Shown: positions 32,685 to 45,069 of the stretch, in pieces
Layout: each line of letters begins with the position of its first letter
How positions within the stretch are numbered: position 1 is the first letter of the stretch
Source of the DNA: Axinella damicornis
Lineage: Eukaryota > Porifera > Demospongiae > Axinellida > Axinellidae
Direction: 5' to 3'
Length of the DNA stretch: 64,000 nucleotides
Assembly (NCBI GenBank): GCA_963931865.1
Contig: OZ007507.1
Coordinates: 7,809,847-7,873,846 of the forward strand
Made by a program: the position numbers and the translations under genes
The notes under the pieces: generated by a model
What the model saw: the letters and a program-made list of their open reading frames with translations, nothing else
What the model was told of the DNA's origin: nothing
Database searches by the model: none

Positions 32685-35459
32685 GTATGGGACATGCTCT
32701 TACATTCGAGTTGTCCCGAAGACGGAATGTTGACCTGATGGATCAGAAGAGTGATTGCTAATGACATCATGGGAATGAGGCTTCAGTGGCACCAGTGACT
32801 AGACATGGCAAATTTCAGTGTTAAGCTGTGTTACCTGCAAGTTCTTTACAAAAGTAGAGGAAGCATGCAGCGAGCAGGTTGACTGTGATTGTACGTATGG
32901 TATCACAGTTGATCGCCACTTACCCACACAATGTCATACTAAATTGCATTCCGTCAGGACAATGCGAATATGTATAGGCACGTGCCCAGACCCTTCCTCC
33001 TCCTCCCGTGCGAAGGGTATGGTTCCTCGACTAGGAAAAGTGATGTAAACCTTGTAAGTGCAATGGGTCTATATGAAGAAATGATTACAAATATCGGTTT
33101 GCCTGGCCCATGACCACGTGCATCACATAACCTTTTTCAAGTCCTCTCCACTAGCACTGCTGCCTGCAGATGGCAGGGATTCAGGACGGTAGGAAGGAAC
33201 GAAGGTGTTCTTTTTCTGGTTCAGCTCGCCTCATGCTTCTTACGCCGATATCTTCTAAAATCTAAAATACCTATCTAAAATAACGACGATTGCAAGATTC
33301 CAGCCCCACCCATTCAAGCCCATGTAGACAAACCGATAACATGCCACCACCTTCCCATCTGCTAATGCTGGAGCCACATCGCCAGCACCTCTGCAATATG
33401 CTAGAGCCACCTCTGCAATGCTGGAACGAGCAAGCCAGCACCTCGAAGTTGCTTTTGAAACTTGGCAACTATGTACCAAGGTCGTGATGGTCCAACCTCC
33501 TCTACAAAATATCAAAATCACATCACCTTCAGGATGCTCGATGTGTGGGGCTGGTTTTTCCAACACGTCGGCTCGTATTGGGCGAGGCTAGCTCGGTCCT
33601 CGCTGTGCAATGGGCGGGGCTGGATCCTGAGTACGGTAGCCAAATCTAGCGTCTGGTTCCGAAACAAGTTCCCTCACTGCAGCAGGTCGTGGGCTATATC
33701 GTCGGTCCTTCAACACAACATCAATCGTCCCAGGACTGCTAGTGCTCGCCATGTTCACCGTTGGTGAGTGGTCTGGAGGAAGGGGCTGGTAAATAATTTG
33801 TGATCCTGTTGGTGGGTGCCTTTATCATATTAACACAAGGGATCTATCAGTGTAGTCACAGGTGGCACAGATAGTGGCAGATTGTGACCAATCACTATAA
33901 ATTATGCATTGCTAGCCCCAGTCTTGCATACACACCTTTATTCCATTATACGGTGGTCGGATCGTTTTTGCTTCGAAGGCCACTAGTAAAGATAATCTGT
34001 GGAGGATTGATTTTACTAGTGGATTCATTCGGACGGATTGATTCCGCTAGCGGATACGTTTCACCTGGATCGCTATAGGTCCGGATCGGATTTCCTGTGA
34101 CAACAGCTGTAGTCTCGCGTAAATGCTTCAACACTTTCACACACTGAGAAAAACTCATGGAACTCAGCTATACATGTACCAAATGATCCATGTTTGCTTC
34201 GGAGAGCACCCAGGCAGCGCGCAGCAACGACAATCAGCTACTCCCAAAAAGGCAAATACATTCATCCAAATGCATTCTCATTTTATCTTTTCACCGTAGA
34301 ATAACTATGCCTTCACAGATTAGGTACAGTCCCGTTTATATTTTTCTTCAGTTAGCTGAATGGGCTCTCTTAGCACCTTCCCTGCTTTGCACTGCACTGC
34401 CACTGCTTTTTGGTTCCCTGCAATCCGTGACTATCGACGTCGACAGGAAATATATAAGCTGGTAGCCTACTCCTATAGTTATACAACCAGGTGACAAAAA
34501 GTGGTACTTGCCATTGTTTTATAATTAGCTGCCTTTCAACTTCTGCCAAACCAGAAAAATAACCTGAAATGGATGTCCGGCAGGGCTTCTTGGCAACAGG
34601 CTCACCATCGTTTGTTATTGGGATGGGCTTTGTAAACTTGCTAATCACGTGATTGTGTTTCCGTTCCCCAGGTAACTGTTGGATAACGGCAGAAGAAAGA
34701 CTGTGGATCACTGGTACATGTACGTATGTGGTGTTTTGTGTTTTACACAATGCACTTCTATCCTGTGTGGCCATTTCCAATTCTCCATGTTGGCCTGGGA
34801 GCAAGGCTGCCTCATTCCCAGGATGGATTCAGATACCTAACCATGCATCTACCACTCATGCTGGTTCAGTAGTACCTAGATATTCAGTATTACGCATGTA
34901 CTGGCTGTTTCCATTGGTAGACGTAACCGAGGAATGCAGATGCTTACCAGCGTTCAGCGGTCAAGTTCAGTTGCTATTACATCTGCACAACTCACCGTAA
35001 CTCAGTAGTCTCAAGTTTGTTTTGACTCCTTGAAGTCATCAAATGGAGTGGCTCGAACAGCAGGCAGGATTTCATTTGGGGGGACCAAAGGGGAGGGGCA
35101 TTCACTTGAATTTTTGCTCCCCCCCTCCCCCTTGAAGAATACCCATCAAGTGTAATTTTGCAAGGTCATGATTGGTCATGAGAACTTTGACAGTATTGGT
35201 CATGAGAACTTTGACCTGCTGAATCACGACATTGTCAACCCCCTTATGTTGGAAGGTGAGAAATATACCTCCATCCACTTTAGTTGATGCTATTAATATA
35301 TTAAGATTTAACGTGTGTGTGTGTGAGTGACGGAAGTGGGACGTTCATGTGGCGGGACTAGACTGGTGACACGCGACCTTCGTACTTCAATTATTTACTG
35401 CACCTATGAAGAAAGTTCTAAAACATTGGGCATTGGCTTGAATCTTCAAGAACAGGTGA
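32685..35459. other. No gene recognised
   Basis: Short frames only. Near 34370-34420 a stretch (TTTGCACTGCACTGCCACTG) resembles the inverse of the repeat at 31390 and 53000. ACTAGTAAAGATAATCTG-type inverted AT motifs lie at 33985-34020. Confidence 0.4.
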
Positions 35460-35610
35460 GGCTACAAGCAGATGCAATCATGGAGCAGCAGTCGAAGCGG
35501 ACGCAATCGGGGAGCAGCAGTTGAATCGGACGCAATCGGGACAAAGCGGACGCAGTCGGGGAGCTGTCGAAATCGGGGACTGAGAGCAGCTGTAGCGGAC
35601 GCAGGCGGCG
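35460..35610. repeat. Imperfect ~35 bp GGACGCAATCGGGGAGC repeat
   Basis: Four to five degenerate copies of GGAGCAGCAGTCGAAGCGGA / CGCAATCGGG units. Confidence 0.65.
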
Positions 35611-36116
35611 GGATGGAATCTTCCAGAATGTAGTTTCGATGAATTCGATTACTCAGTTTTTCGAGCAGTAGCTGAAGACTGGAGGGCATTTTGGCCATTA
35701 AGTTCACATGTTAGCTGATGAATGACAAGCCCAAGCATACAACCACATACAGGAATAATGGTGATTGGCCACTGGTGTAGCTATGTGAGGGATGGAATGC
35801 CATGTGGTAGTTTAGCTGAACACATAATTATGGTGTTGTTCATGCCTTCCAGTGGACCAGATACATCACTTGGCATCCCGTCAAAAATGATGTAGAACCC
35901 GGTCAAGACCATCAATCAACACTATTTGCACCATCAACATGCTAGGTAGGATTACCATGACATCACTCCTATGACATCACCATGATATCAACCAATGCAC
36001 ACATTGCAGTGTTTCATTTAGAGAGATTGTTCAAGGGGGAACGAATCATAGCGCCGCAAATAAGGGGGGAGGCATGAGTTAATTGGGCTGCAATGCTTGT
36101 ACATGTATACAAATAT

Positions 36117-36247
36117 CCCCCCCCCCCCCCCCCCCCCCCTCCCCATTGTCATACATACCAATCACATTCAAATTACACAGACTGCAAATTGCTGAGAGAG
36201 CAACTGTACCAGACTCCCCCTCTCCCTTTGGGGAGGGAGTCTGGCAC
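36117..36247. repeat. 23-base C homopolymer and a nearby hairpin
   Basis: Poly-C occupies 36117-36139. At 36209-36247 CCAGACTCCCCCTCTCCC pairs with GGGGAGGGAGTCTGG, an isolated hairpin with the look of a micro-MITE but no clear target duplication. Confidence 0.7.
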
Positions 36248-37261
36248 CGAGACTGTTGGACACAGTGCATGTCTCCAACTCACCAGTAGTCTCCAACACA
36301 ATACTTTCTCTGTTCTATGTACTTTCTTGCACGGTGAGGCCTCTCCTGCGTCATACTCTGACTTACTCAGCTTTCCTGGTCTCGAAAGCATTTCCTGCAC
36401 CTAAAAATTATATCTACAAAGGTGACACGGCTGCAAGACTTCCTATGTAGTAGCACTATAGCCATCAACTCGAACCGTGTATGCAATGACTCGTATATAT
36501 TCTGTACACTAGACTCTACCAAATTGCTGGACTTGGAGTGGAGTGGGTGTTATTTGTCTGGCATCTACTCTATATCACCTTCAATTAGCATTAAATTTTA
36601 GGGATCCCTCATAATAATGTAGCCCACAATAGCTGCTGCGTGCAACTCTCCCTTACCCTTTGGGTTAGTTTTGTTCCCAGCTGTTTTTTACAAACTTTGG
36701 AGGGGAAAAATACATCTTGTAATCCGCCTATTCTGTTTTGGTTCCGGTACACCAGAATTATTGTTGTGACATAACGTCCATATCTTAATTCCATAAGCCA
36801 CAACAGGTCGACTTTTCTTCCCTCTCATCAGAATGAAAAGTCTGGTTTAATATCTACGTACTGCCTTGCATTACTAGTATTGTGTGGCATGAGGATGCTG
36901 ATGACATCTTGCTATGCTAGATTGGCATCCTGATAGCTAGATACATTAGATCCTCACTTGATGATGAATGCTATTAGCATGTTAGTGAAGTGAGAGCTTG
37001 AAAGTAGGATTTGAACTTATGACTCTGATTCATTGCTCCAGGTCCTAGTTATAACTCACCAAGCAAGTTTTCAAGACTAACCAGACTACATTAATTTGTT
37101 CTTTTCATGTAGGTACCACTGCGAGGACCACGATTGAGTATTTCATAGGAAATTGTACACAGTTATGTTAGTTTTATAATATTATCAGAGTACTATTCAT
37201 GATCATTCAACTGACTAGTGCACACACAGTACAAGTGTGCTTTCTGTTTATTATGATTGTG
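36248..37261. other. No gene recognised
   Basis: AT-rich with short frames. Nothing was identified with confidence. Confidence 0.4.
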
Positions 37262-37505
37262 TAATCCCCCATGCAGCCCCACCCTCCTCCACCCCCCTTC
37301 GCCCCATGCAGCCCCTCCCACCCCCTTCACCCCATGCAGCCCCTCCCACCCCCTTCACCCCATGCAGCCCCTCCCACCCCAATACCCCCAGGCTGCCCCA
37401 CCCCCCCAGGCTTGCCCCACCCCCCAAGGCTTGCCCCACCTCCCAAGGCTTGCCCCACCCCCCAAGGCTTGCCCCACCCCCCAAGGCTTGCCCCACGCCC
37501 CAAGC
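37262..37505. repeat. C-rich minisatellites, two adjacent types
   Basis: A ~35 bp unit containing CACCCCATGCAGCCCCTCCC (37262-37378) is followed by a ~18 bp unit AGGCTTGCCCCACCCCCC (37389-37505). It lies immediately upstream of the promoter-like region. Confidence 0.85.
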
Positions 37506-37608
37506 AGTGAAAGGTAGAGCAAGGGTAAGGTTATGGTGAGGGCTCACCTCACCTTAACCTCACCCGAGCAGTTCCTAGCCCGAATGACTTCGGCACTGCG
37601 GGACCCTC

Positions 37609-37779
37609 TTTATATACTCTCAGAAGCCGGCCGGCAACGCGCGCGCCGGTAGACCCTAATGCTCTAATTTGATTGGTTGGTTCACATTTTGGCGCGAAAA
37701 TTATGCCAGCTGTTCACTGGTACAGCTGTAGGCGGTAGCCATTCTGTCTCTGTCGATCTTCTTCGGTCTCCAATGGCGT
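37609..37779 (+). promoter_or_regulatory. Promoter-like region with E2F-type site
   Basis: TTTATATA (37609-37616), an inverted CCAAT (ATTGG) near 37674 and a perfect E2F consensus TTTTGGCGCGAAAA (37687-37700) precede CCAATGGCGTTGGCCTCC at 37770. An E2F site would imply expression linked to the cell cycle. The first ATG (37773) opens only a five-codon frame, so the true start codon is unclear. It probably serves the exons at 38.07-38.58 kb. Confidence 0.4.
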
Positions 37780-38068
37780 TGGCCTCCTGATCAGGTAGGC
37801 CCTCTTCCCAATGGTGTTCCCTCTGTTGCTGTGGTTATAGAGTCTAGTTGAGTCCGAATGCTATCCGGTAGGCCAGTTAGGTCCCACGCCAAGTTTGAAG
37901 GCTGCAATGATGGGCGTCTGTGGGGGTGAACGAGAAACGTTTTGTTGCTGTGCCAGTGGATCTCTTTGAAGGTGAGTGGGAGTGGAGAATGGGGATGGAG
38001 AGGAAGAAAAGTAACTGACTCGGGAGGCAGATGTCAACCCTCCTGCACGTTTTGTGCTGCATGTACAG

Positions 38069-38576
38069 AGATGGTCATGCTGGCTAGATTAATCCAGTCA
38101 GTATTGCATGCGCTTGCAGGTGACCTAGCTGTCTACAGTGGGAAGTAGCTCACCTAGGATACAGACAGAGAGTACATGTTGTGACCTCTGCCTCTGCCAG
38201 CTATACACCTCAAAGAAAAATGGGACCCACAAGATTGTATTGTGAGGCAATCTGTGGGCGTTGCTAAGTCTCTAATTACCCAGAAATACAGGACAAGATC
38301 CTAAGAGAGATTGAGCAAGTGTGGGTAGTGAGATGGGAGGGGAGAACTAGTGGTGTTGGTAGTCTCACAGGCCAGAAGATGTTTGTGGTGCATGAGGTGA
38401 AGGGAATAGAATGTCCAGTCACTATTGACAGGTATTATTATTATTATATAGGTGGCGACCGAGGAGTCATCATCAGGCAAGCACTACAAGCAAACTCGTA
38501 TCAGACAGCATCAGCCTACAGCCAAGACAGTATATATAGTTTCCACTATAGTAACTCACCATTGTACTCCCTCTGA
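38069..38576 (+). CDS. Unidentified gene, two possible exons
   Basis: A possible exon 38069-38119, between ATGTACAG and a CAG/GTGACC donor, reads MVMLARLIQSVLHALA. A second open stretch, 38268-38576, reads NYPEIQDKILREIEQVWVVR, then GQKMFVVHEVKGIECPVTID, then a run of five Tyr, then GVIIRQALQANSYQTASAYS, and stops at 38576. The Tyr run comes from a (TAT)n microsatellite inside the reading frame. Composition is strongly protein-like. I do not recognise the family. The upstream E2F-type site hints at a proliferation-linked gene, but that is inference. Confidence 0.4.
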
Positions 38577-39337
38577 TTGGATCTCCCATCACAATTCAAC
38601 TGATTGTTGTTTGAATCTATGCCCAAGGCAATCATCCTTGTATTAACTTTATGTCTAATGTCAATCATGATCATAAGGGAGCAGAAAAGCATTAAAATGC
38701 CATACACTTTCGAATCCATAGCTATATACGATATGCATGGGAGATATATAGTCTTGCGGGCTAGCCATATTTTTCTTCTTTTCCATAAAAGAATACTGCT
38801 GGCCCGCATATATGGGAGACCATGATACGATTGCAAATTAATAATGCCATCCTTGATTTCATGCATGATTGTTAACTTGCATGGGGAATGTTTGTTCTGA
38901 TTGACAAGCCTGAACATTGATCAGCACTACCATGCATGATCGATTGTACTAACTAGGCATTAGACTGGCATGCATGGTGCACGTGCTTTGAATTAATGAG
39001 GTCTCTAAAATCCAAGACACTTCATCAAAAATTCGTATTAAATTTTCATACAGAGAAACTGGAAGACAATAATTATAACCCATAGTCTATTGCATGCACT
39101 CAAGCAGGTCTCTTACCTGCATGCTAAGAGACTTGCTTGAGTGCAATAACCTACGTACATGTAGCCCACACACTGTATAGTGCATGCATCTACAAGGAGT
39201 CAGCAGCCACAGTCTCCCATGATCATCAAGTTGTGAAAGGTGATGGCACATAAACAACTGATCCTGATGACATGGAAAGTGGGACTCCTGGTTGATAATT
39301 CTTACATGTCATGAATTACAGGATGTGAGTGAAAAAC

Positions 39338-41642
39338 CTAGGAAAAGTTCCCCATATCCTGCTTCTTTGTGGCCAGCTGCAGGAGGTCACAAGAGCATCA
39401 CAGATCCGTAGTCTGGTTTCCCGATGTGGAATGACGTCATCAATGAATCCTGTGAATAGAAGATGCTCATGTTAGAAGCTCAGCAACAACAGCACAAATG
39501 CAAAGCACACTAATCATGCATACACACACACACACACATGTACACACCACACATGTACACACACCACATATGCATGTAGCCTTGTTCCCAGGCCGTTCCC
39601 ACCGCCAGTATTTCATCGCTTCCAGGATGAAATGGCGGGGGGAGGCCTGGGAGATCTGGTCATGTGCAATGACATCAGGTAGACAGATGGTAGACACATG
39701 GATGGCGGTGCCCAACCCTTTATAATACCTGTTTTGCGTCGGTCCGTCCCCGGCATTGTGAACAACGAACAGTATCGATCGGCTGCCTTGCGAATGTTCT
39801 GACATCCAGCCTTTGGATGGACAGTACAAGACAGACGTTGAGATTCTTCATTGGGTACCACCCTCCGTGTGTCTACCACGTGTCTACCTGATGGCACCGC
39901 ACGTGACCAGATCTCCCAACCTTCCCCCTGCCGTATTTCATACTGGAAGTAAATACTGGTGGTGGGAACGGCCTGGGAATGAGGCATGTATACACACTCA
40001 CAGTATGCTACCGTATCCTATCAAAACTGGAGGTGTAGAAGGCTTGCATGGGAGTGAGGCTGATCACTTCAAGCTGAACTCAAGAAGCTGAAAACCTGTC
40101 ACAGTGCTACAACATGGCACATTCGACAGTTAAACTAATACTTAGCAGACAGACCAAGCTTACTCTTAGCAGCTGCCTGGAATGGAGGGCAGAATGTGCT
40201 TTCATACTCTTTCTCCAGGGCACCTACGTAGTTCTGTGTGCACGTGGAAGTGGATAAACACATGTACAGACAATGGCGTATCAGTGGTCAGTATTTTCCT
40301 CACAGTCTAGAACAATAACAACGAGCTCAAGTGGGTTTACATTATGTGACCATGCCGCACAGAAAAGGTAGTCTCATGCCCAGACCACACCCCATCGTGG
40401 GGAGAAATGGTTTGGTGAACGAAGTCAAATTTCTTGGGCTTATTATTGGAATGTGGTAAGAGAGATGGCGAGATTGTTATTACGTAGTAATCGCTTTGAA
40501 TACTCACAAGCTGGAGAAGACAATGGTGCCTTTGCCATGCCAGTTTGCCCTTAGGGCTAGACTGTGTATGGCAATGCTACGTATGTTGTGGCGACAACTT
40601 CTGTGCTCGATTGTGCTAGTTGTGAGCCCTGTGACATCGTTTACGAAGGATCAAGGTGAGAGATTATGAAGCGAGGTCAGTAAAGGGATCAAGTACAAAG
40701 AACGGCCCCCTCTTGGCGCAAACTAATGCTGCCCTAGCCCTAAGGGGCTGTTCTTCAGATTTGACCCCAGCAAAGTGCCTAAAAGGACTGCCAAACAAAC
40801 GGGAAGCAGATTCGATGGACGGCGAAGGATGTTTCAAGAACCTTCTATGGGCCGTGAGTGAGCAGCAAAAGGCTAGTATGTACACTGTACATCTATCCCG
40901 ATATGAGTAGCCTTGGTCGACACAGGAGCCTTAAGCGGACACTTTCACAGGTACTTAACACCATGGTATTATACATTGATTACACAGTCCGTAGTATATA
41001 TTATGTTCAAGCCCAAGAAATTCGACTAGACCATTTCACCCTGCAAGAGGGTGTGGCCTGGGCACGAGACTACACAGTGGTGCTGAACAATGAAATGTGT
41101 GTAGATATGGTAATACTGTAAAGGCAATGCGTCATGCATGAGCATCAAGTGACCAAACATGGCCTATTATCACATGTGCACTATTTCTGGTCTGGTAAAA
41201 ACTCATGCAGGAAGGATTACATGTAGGTGCCTGCAATAACAGAGTTCATTTCTGATGTTGCAATAATGTAGGGTAGTGGAAAACATGTGGCAAGAGTTTT
41301 ACGGAATGCCATTACTCATCCCAAATGAAATACCACATTCTCCAATATAACTTATCTCTCTTACCTTCCGGACTCTTGGTATGATGTAAAATTGCTACAG
41401 AATGGGAACAGATAATAACGCATGTAATATCCACATGCTCCAGCATCCAATGCTTCTGTTATGCTCATCTTGTAGAATCAGATACCCGGTAATATAATAA
41501 TGGTGCTCCTCTATTACAAAAGAAAGCTACAAGTACAACAGGGCCGAATCTTCATGCAGTGTTGACTGACCTTTGTACCCATCACAGCAATGGGTCCGGC
41601 ATAGTTGATGTCACCACGAAGATGTCATCACGTCATTGGCAC
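39338..41642 (-). CDS. Acyl-CoA carboxylase beta (PCCB-like) carboxyltransferase, C-terminal exons, decayed
   Basis: Propionyl-CoA carboxylase beta transfers the carboxyl group from biotin to propionyl-CoA in mitochondria. Three minus-strand exons match the conserved C-terminus in order. 41571-41642 contains HLRGDINYAGPIAVMGTK (family pattern HLxGDxNYAWPTAEIAVMGAK), preceded in another frame by GANDVM. 40164-40223 reads ALEKEYESTFCPPFQAAAK (family: EYxxxFANPFPAAxRG). 39338-39449 reads FIDDVIPHRETRLRICDAL (family: GFxDDIIxPxxTRxRIC). The splice phase between the last two joins as AAKRFIDDVI. Damage: the first exon lacks codons and carries a stop in the expected frame; after RICDAL the usual LLATKKQDMGNFS lies two bases out of frame. 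The exon for the intervening segment was not found. A duplicate of the first exon is at 43452-43523, also with a stop. Confidence 0.6.
39572..39985. mobile_element. ~410 bp MITE, TAGCCTCG family, copy 1
   Basis: It starts TAGCCTTGTTCCCAGGCCGT then CCACCGCCAGTATTTCATCG. The right end (ATACTGGTGGTGGGAACGGC, CTGGGAATGAGGC) is its inverse. The interior has inner inverted arms (GGTAGACAGATGGTAGACAC / GTGTCTACC...). It lies in the intron between the PCCB-like exons. Confidence 0.75.
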
Positions 41643-41730
41643 CTACAGAAACATTGAATGACATCATCAAGTAACAATAGAGTAATTGTTCAATGATCGG
41701 ATGGTACAGTCAGGCAGTTTACTCCCTTTC

Positions 41731-41924
41731 TTATATTAGGTACACCGGGTCTTCCATCACCACTGTGAAGGTCGACAGCAGTGTGTCTGGGTAGAGAGCA
41801 CGGGGCTTACTGGCCTGTAGTTGGCAAAGACAGTGGCTTCCAAAGACAAATTTTGGATTCAGACAATCTATCTCAAATGTAGATGTTTTGCTTGGGAAGG
41901 TGCCCTCAATCTCAACACTATACA
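41731..41924 (-). CDS. Unidentified terminal exon
   Basis: After a possible acceptor (TTGCTGTATAG) the frame reads VEIEGTFPSKTSTFEIDCLN, PKFVFGSHCLCQLQ, SKPRALYPDTLLSTFTVVME and stops after DPVYLI. It is protein-like but I do not recognise it. It ends 90 bases before the first PCCB-like exon on the same strand. Copy B of the duplication breaks off just before this point. Confidence 0.3.
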
Positions 41925-42054
41925 GCAATAGTCTTGTCCCAGACACTGACCCGACTATACATGCATTTGCGGCACACATGTGCATGTGCATGTGCATGCC
42001 GAGTCAGCAGACCGTATCACACACATGGCGCAAAGTTCAGGAGGTGAATCTCTC

Positions 42055-42124
42055 TCCCTCCCTCCATCCCCTCCCTCCCTCCCTCCCCTCCCTCCCTCCC
42101 TCCCTCCCTCCCTCCCTCCCTCCC
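42055..42124. repeat. (CCTC)n / (CCCT)n microsatellite
   Basis: About 70 bases of CCTCCCTC repeats at the left boundary of duplication copy B. Confidence 0.95.
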
Positions 42125-42429
42125 CATGCACAAAGAACGGCCCCCTCTCGGTGCAAACTAATGCTGGCCCTAGCCCTAGGAGGCCATTCATGACCCCAGT
42201 AAAAGTGCCTAAAAGGACTGCCAAACAAACAGGAAGCAGATTCGATGGACGGCAAAGGATGCTCAAAAAATTTCTATGGGCTGCGAGTGAGCGGCAAAAG
42301 GTTAGTACATCTTCTCTCCCGATATGAGTAGCCATGATTGTGCTTGGTCGACACAGGAGCCTTCAGCAGACACTTTCGCAGGTACTTAATACCACGGTAT
42401 TATACATTGCTTACACAAGTCCATAGTCT

Positions 42430-42953
42430 ACCGTATTTCCAGGAATAGATGCCACGGCGTTTATTTATTTTGTTGTTCAGTTTGGTGCGGCGACTATTCG
42501 AGGGCGGTGTTTATTACTTTGGGCAGTATGACCGCGCCACGTACACAGCACTCCTCCCTGTCGAATTGCATTGACAAGCTGGTGAGAAGGAATTGATCTT
42601 ACAAATTCGGCCTAGAAACACACAGCAACTCACAATGGGCAAGATTCGGCAAGTGCCGTCAGCGACTTGAGCACTGAGCGCTTTGATTAGCCATCGCTTT
42701 GCGACAAAGCGGTATCCACGGGACGAGGATGATGGTCTTCGTGGGATGCATATGGAGGGGGATGACGACAAGCTCGAGGACTCAGACTGTCTTTCATGGT
42801 ACGACTAGACTGTTGGAAAGTGTCCACGTCGTGTTGTCATACTTTGCGCACGTGCTAACCCGCCACGGCGCTTATTCGAGGGGGCATTTATTTCACTCAG
42901 CGCCTCCAATTATGCGGCGTTTATTCGAGGCGGCGTCTATTTGCGGAAATACA
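42430..42953. mobile_element. MITE with CCGTATTTCC / GGAAATACAG ends
   Basis: It is present in duplication copy B but absent at the same point in copy A, which defines it as an insertion. The ends ACCGTATTTCC and GGAAATACAG are inverted. Inside, TTATTCGAGG-type units recur in both directions. It contains no gene. Confidence 0.75.
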
Positions 42954-43688
42954 GCAAGCCCAAGAAATTCGACTTCGTTCACCAGACCATTTCTCCCCGC
43001 AAGAGGGCGTGGTCTGGGCACGAGACTACAGAAAAGACGGTTTTAAGTGGTGCTGAACAATGTAGATATGGTATTACTACGTAGAATATGCAGTAAAGGC
43101 AATGCATGGGCATCAAGTGACCAAACATGCACACGTGCCTAGAGCTCTGGTCTGGCAAAACTCATGCAGGAAGGATTAGGTGCCTGCAATAACAGAGTTC
43201 ATTTCTGGATGTTTACCATTACTCATCCCAAATGAAATACCACATTCTCTGATGTAATTTATCTCTCTTACCTTCCGGACTCTTGGTATGATGTAAAATT
43301 GCTACAGAATGGGAACAGATAATAACGCATGTAATATCCACATGCTCCAGCATACAATGCTTCTGTTATGCTCATCTTCAGATAATGGTGCTACTCTGTT
43401 ACAATAGAAAGCTACAAGTACACCATGGCAGAATCTTCAGTGATGACTGACCTTTGCACCCATCACAGCAATGGGTCAGGCATAGTTGATGTCACCACGA
43501 AGATGCCATCACGTCAGTGGCACCTACAGAAACATTGACATCATCAACTAACAATAGAGTAATTATTGTTCAATGATCGGATGGTACAGTCGGGCAGTTT
43601 ACTCCCTTTTCTCCATGGGAGAAGGCTGCATTGCGCCTTCAATGCATCTTGAAGAGTATCTTCCATGCAAAGACTTTGAGCAAACTGC

Positions 43689-44092
43689 GTATCACCACTG
43701 CCAGTATTTCATCGCTTCCAGTATGAAATACGGCGAGGGAAGGCCTGGGAGATCTGGTCACGTGTGATGACGTCAGGTAGACAGATGGTAGACACACGGG
43801 GGGCGGTGCCCAACCATTAAAATACCTGTTTCGCTTTGATCCATCCCCAGCGTTGTGAACAACAAATGGTATCATTGATCGTCTGCCTTGCGAATGCTCT
43901 GATATCCAGCCATTGGACGGACAGTACAACACAGGACGTCGAGATTCTTCGTTGGGCACCGCCCTCCGTGTGTCTACCATGTGTCTACTTATTGGCATTG
44001 CACGTGACCAGATCTCCCAGGCCTTCCCCCACCGTATTTCATACTGGAAGCGATGAAATACTGGTGGTGGGAACGGCCTGGGAACAAGGCTA
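43689..44092. mobile_element. ~400 bp MITE, TAGCCTCG family, copy 2
   Basis: It shares CCAGTATTTCATCGCTTCCA, GGTAGACAGATGGTAGACAC and ACCGTATTTCATACTGGAAG with copy 1, and ends GGCCTGGGAACAAGGCTA. The left TAGCCTCG end is missing. Confidence 0.7.
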
Positions 44093-44668
44093 CTTATCAG
44101 CCACTACACCAGTGTTCTTGCTACTGTAGCCTCCACCAAAGGGCACTGTGCTCTTTGGGCTTCTAATGTGCCCTTTGTGGTCTGGTCTAAAAGCACAATG
44201 TGCCCTTTGCCCAACCACTTGAAATACATGGCTTCAAAAGGTCACTGACCTCATTATGTGCCCCTCTTAAACAAATTTCTGGCAGAATTCTGCCAGAGCA
44301 GTTATGTATGTGACCATGCAGACTCACTGAGAATATCAGTGAATGCAGACTTGTCGACTGCACTCAACTGTTTAGCATCAGGTAATTACGACATCAATAC
44401 AGCAATTGTGCCCCACTGTGCCCTGCTAAACTTCAGCACTAGAGCTGTTACTATTGTACTAGTTCCGCATACTTCATTGTGCACTATACCTATGGAATGT
44501 TAACTCTACCACGTGCGCAAGGCCTTGTCCGACACTCCCATTTTAAATCCTCACTGATCATGTAGGGACAGCTGGGTTAGCATTTAAATGTAGGTAGGCC
44601 CTATATGTAACAACTGATTAAATCCTGGAGATACAGTCATGTAGAAATGCCCGAGGCCAGACCACAAC
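44093..44668. other. Non-coding; short self-similar CCCTTTG stretch
   Basis: GTGCCCTTTG / GTGCTCTTTGG motifs recur at 44140-44215. Nothing else was recognised. Confidence 0.4.
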
Positions 44669-44737
44669 ATGGATTCTGGGCAACTGCTGCACTTGTATCA
44701 GAGTTTGGTGCATGAGTTCTCTGTAACTAGACACAAG
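44669..44737 (+). CDS. Possible first coding exon, unidentified gene
   Basis: An ATG (context ACAACATGG, G at +4) opens 23 codons, MDSGQLLHLYQSLVHEFSVT and three more residues, ending exactly at a strong donor (CACAAG/GTAAGAG). A strong acceptor follows at 44872 (CCTTACTCTCAG), but the next exon has a stop in the expected frame after about 25 codons. The family is not recognised. Confidence 0.35.
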
Positions 44738-45069
44738 GTAAGAGACCTATATAATTATGTTTTACACTTCACACAATCACATGAATATGTTTATAGGGGC
44801 GGGAATGGGACAGTAATTCTGCTGCATATGACGTGATGTCTTGTAGACATCTTTATCCTATCCTTACTCTCAGAAGTTCAAGTCGCTTAGCTCCATATCC
44901 CACATACTTCTCCCTCAGTTCCAAACTGGCTCTACAGTTAGACTATCATAGTCTCAATAACTCAGATACTGGGATCTATCTAGTGCCCTCACTGCACTTG
45001 AGCTGCTACAGCCCAGAGCCCTTGGGTTTCTATGGGCTGTAGTCTTGGGATGTGAACACATCACAATGA

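Larger units (their letters stand above)
40656..43608. repeat. Segmental tandem duplication, ~1.1 kb, two diverged copies
   Basis: Copy A (about 40690-41720) and copy B (about 42124-43600) share, in order: AAGAACGGCCCCCTCT; GACTGCCAAACAAACGGGAA; CCAAGAAATTCGAC; CATCACAGCAATGGGT; GATCGGATGGTACAGTC. Copy B has an extra 0.5 kb MITE (42430-42953). The shared parts include a PCCB-like exon and an exon reading SITEALDAGACGYYMRYYLF (minus, 41365-41470 and 43272-43378, good GTAAGAG donor). A plus frame reads VPKRTAKQTGSRFDGRQRML; it is shifted by one base in copy A. Confidence 0.8.

Noticed and set aside
37237..37547. Proline-rich and glycine-rich frames at 37.2-37.5 kb
   Set aside because: They are translations of C-rich minisatellites in several frames, with no splice context.
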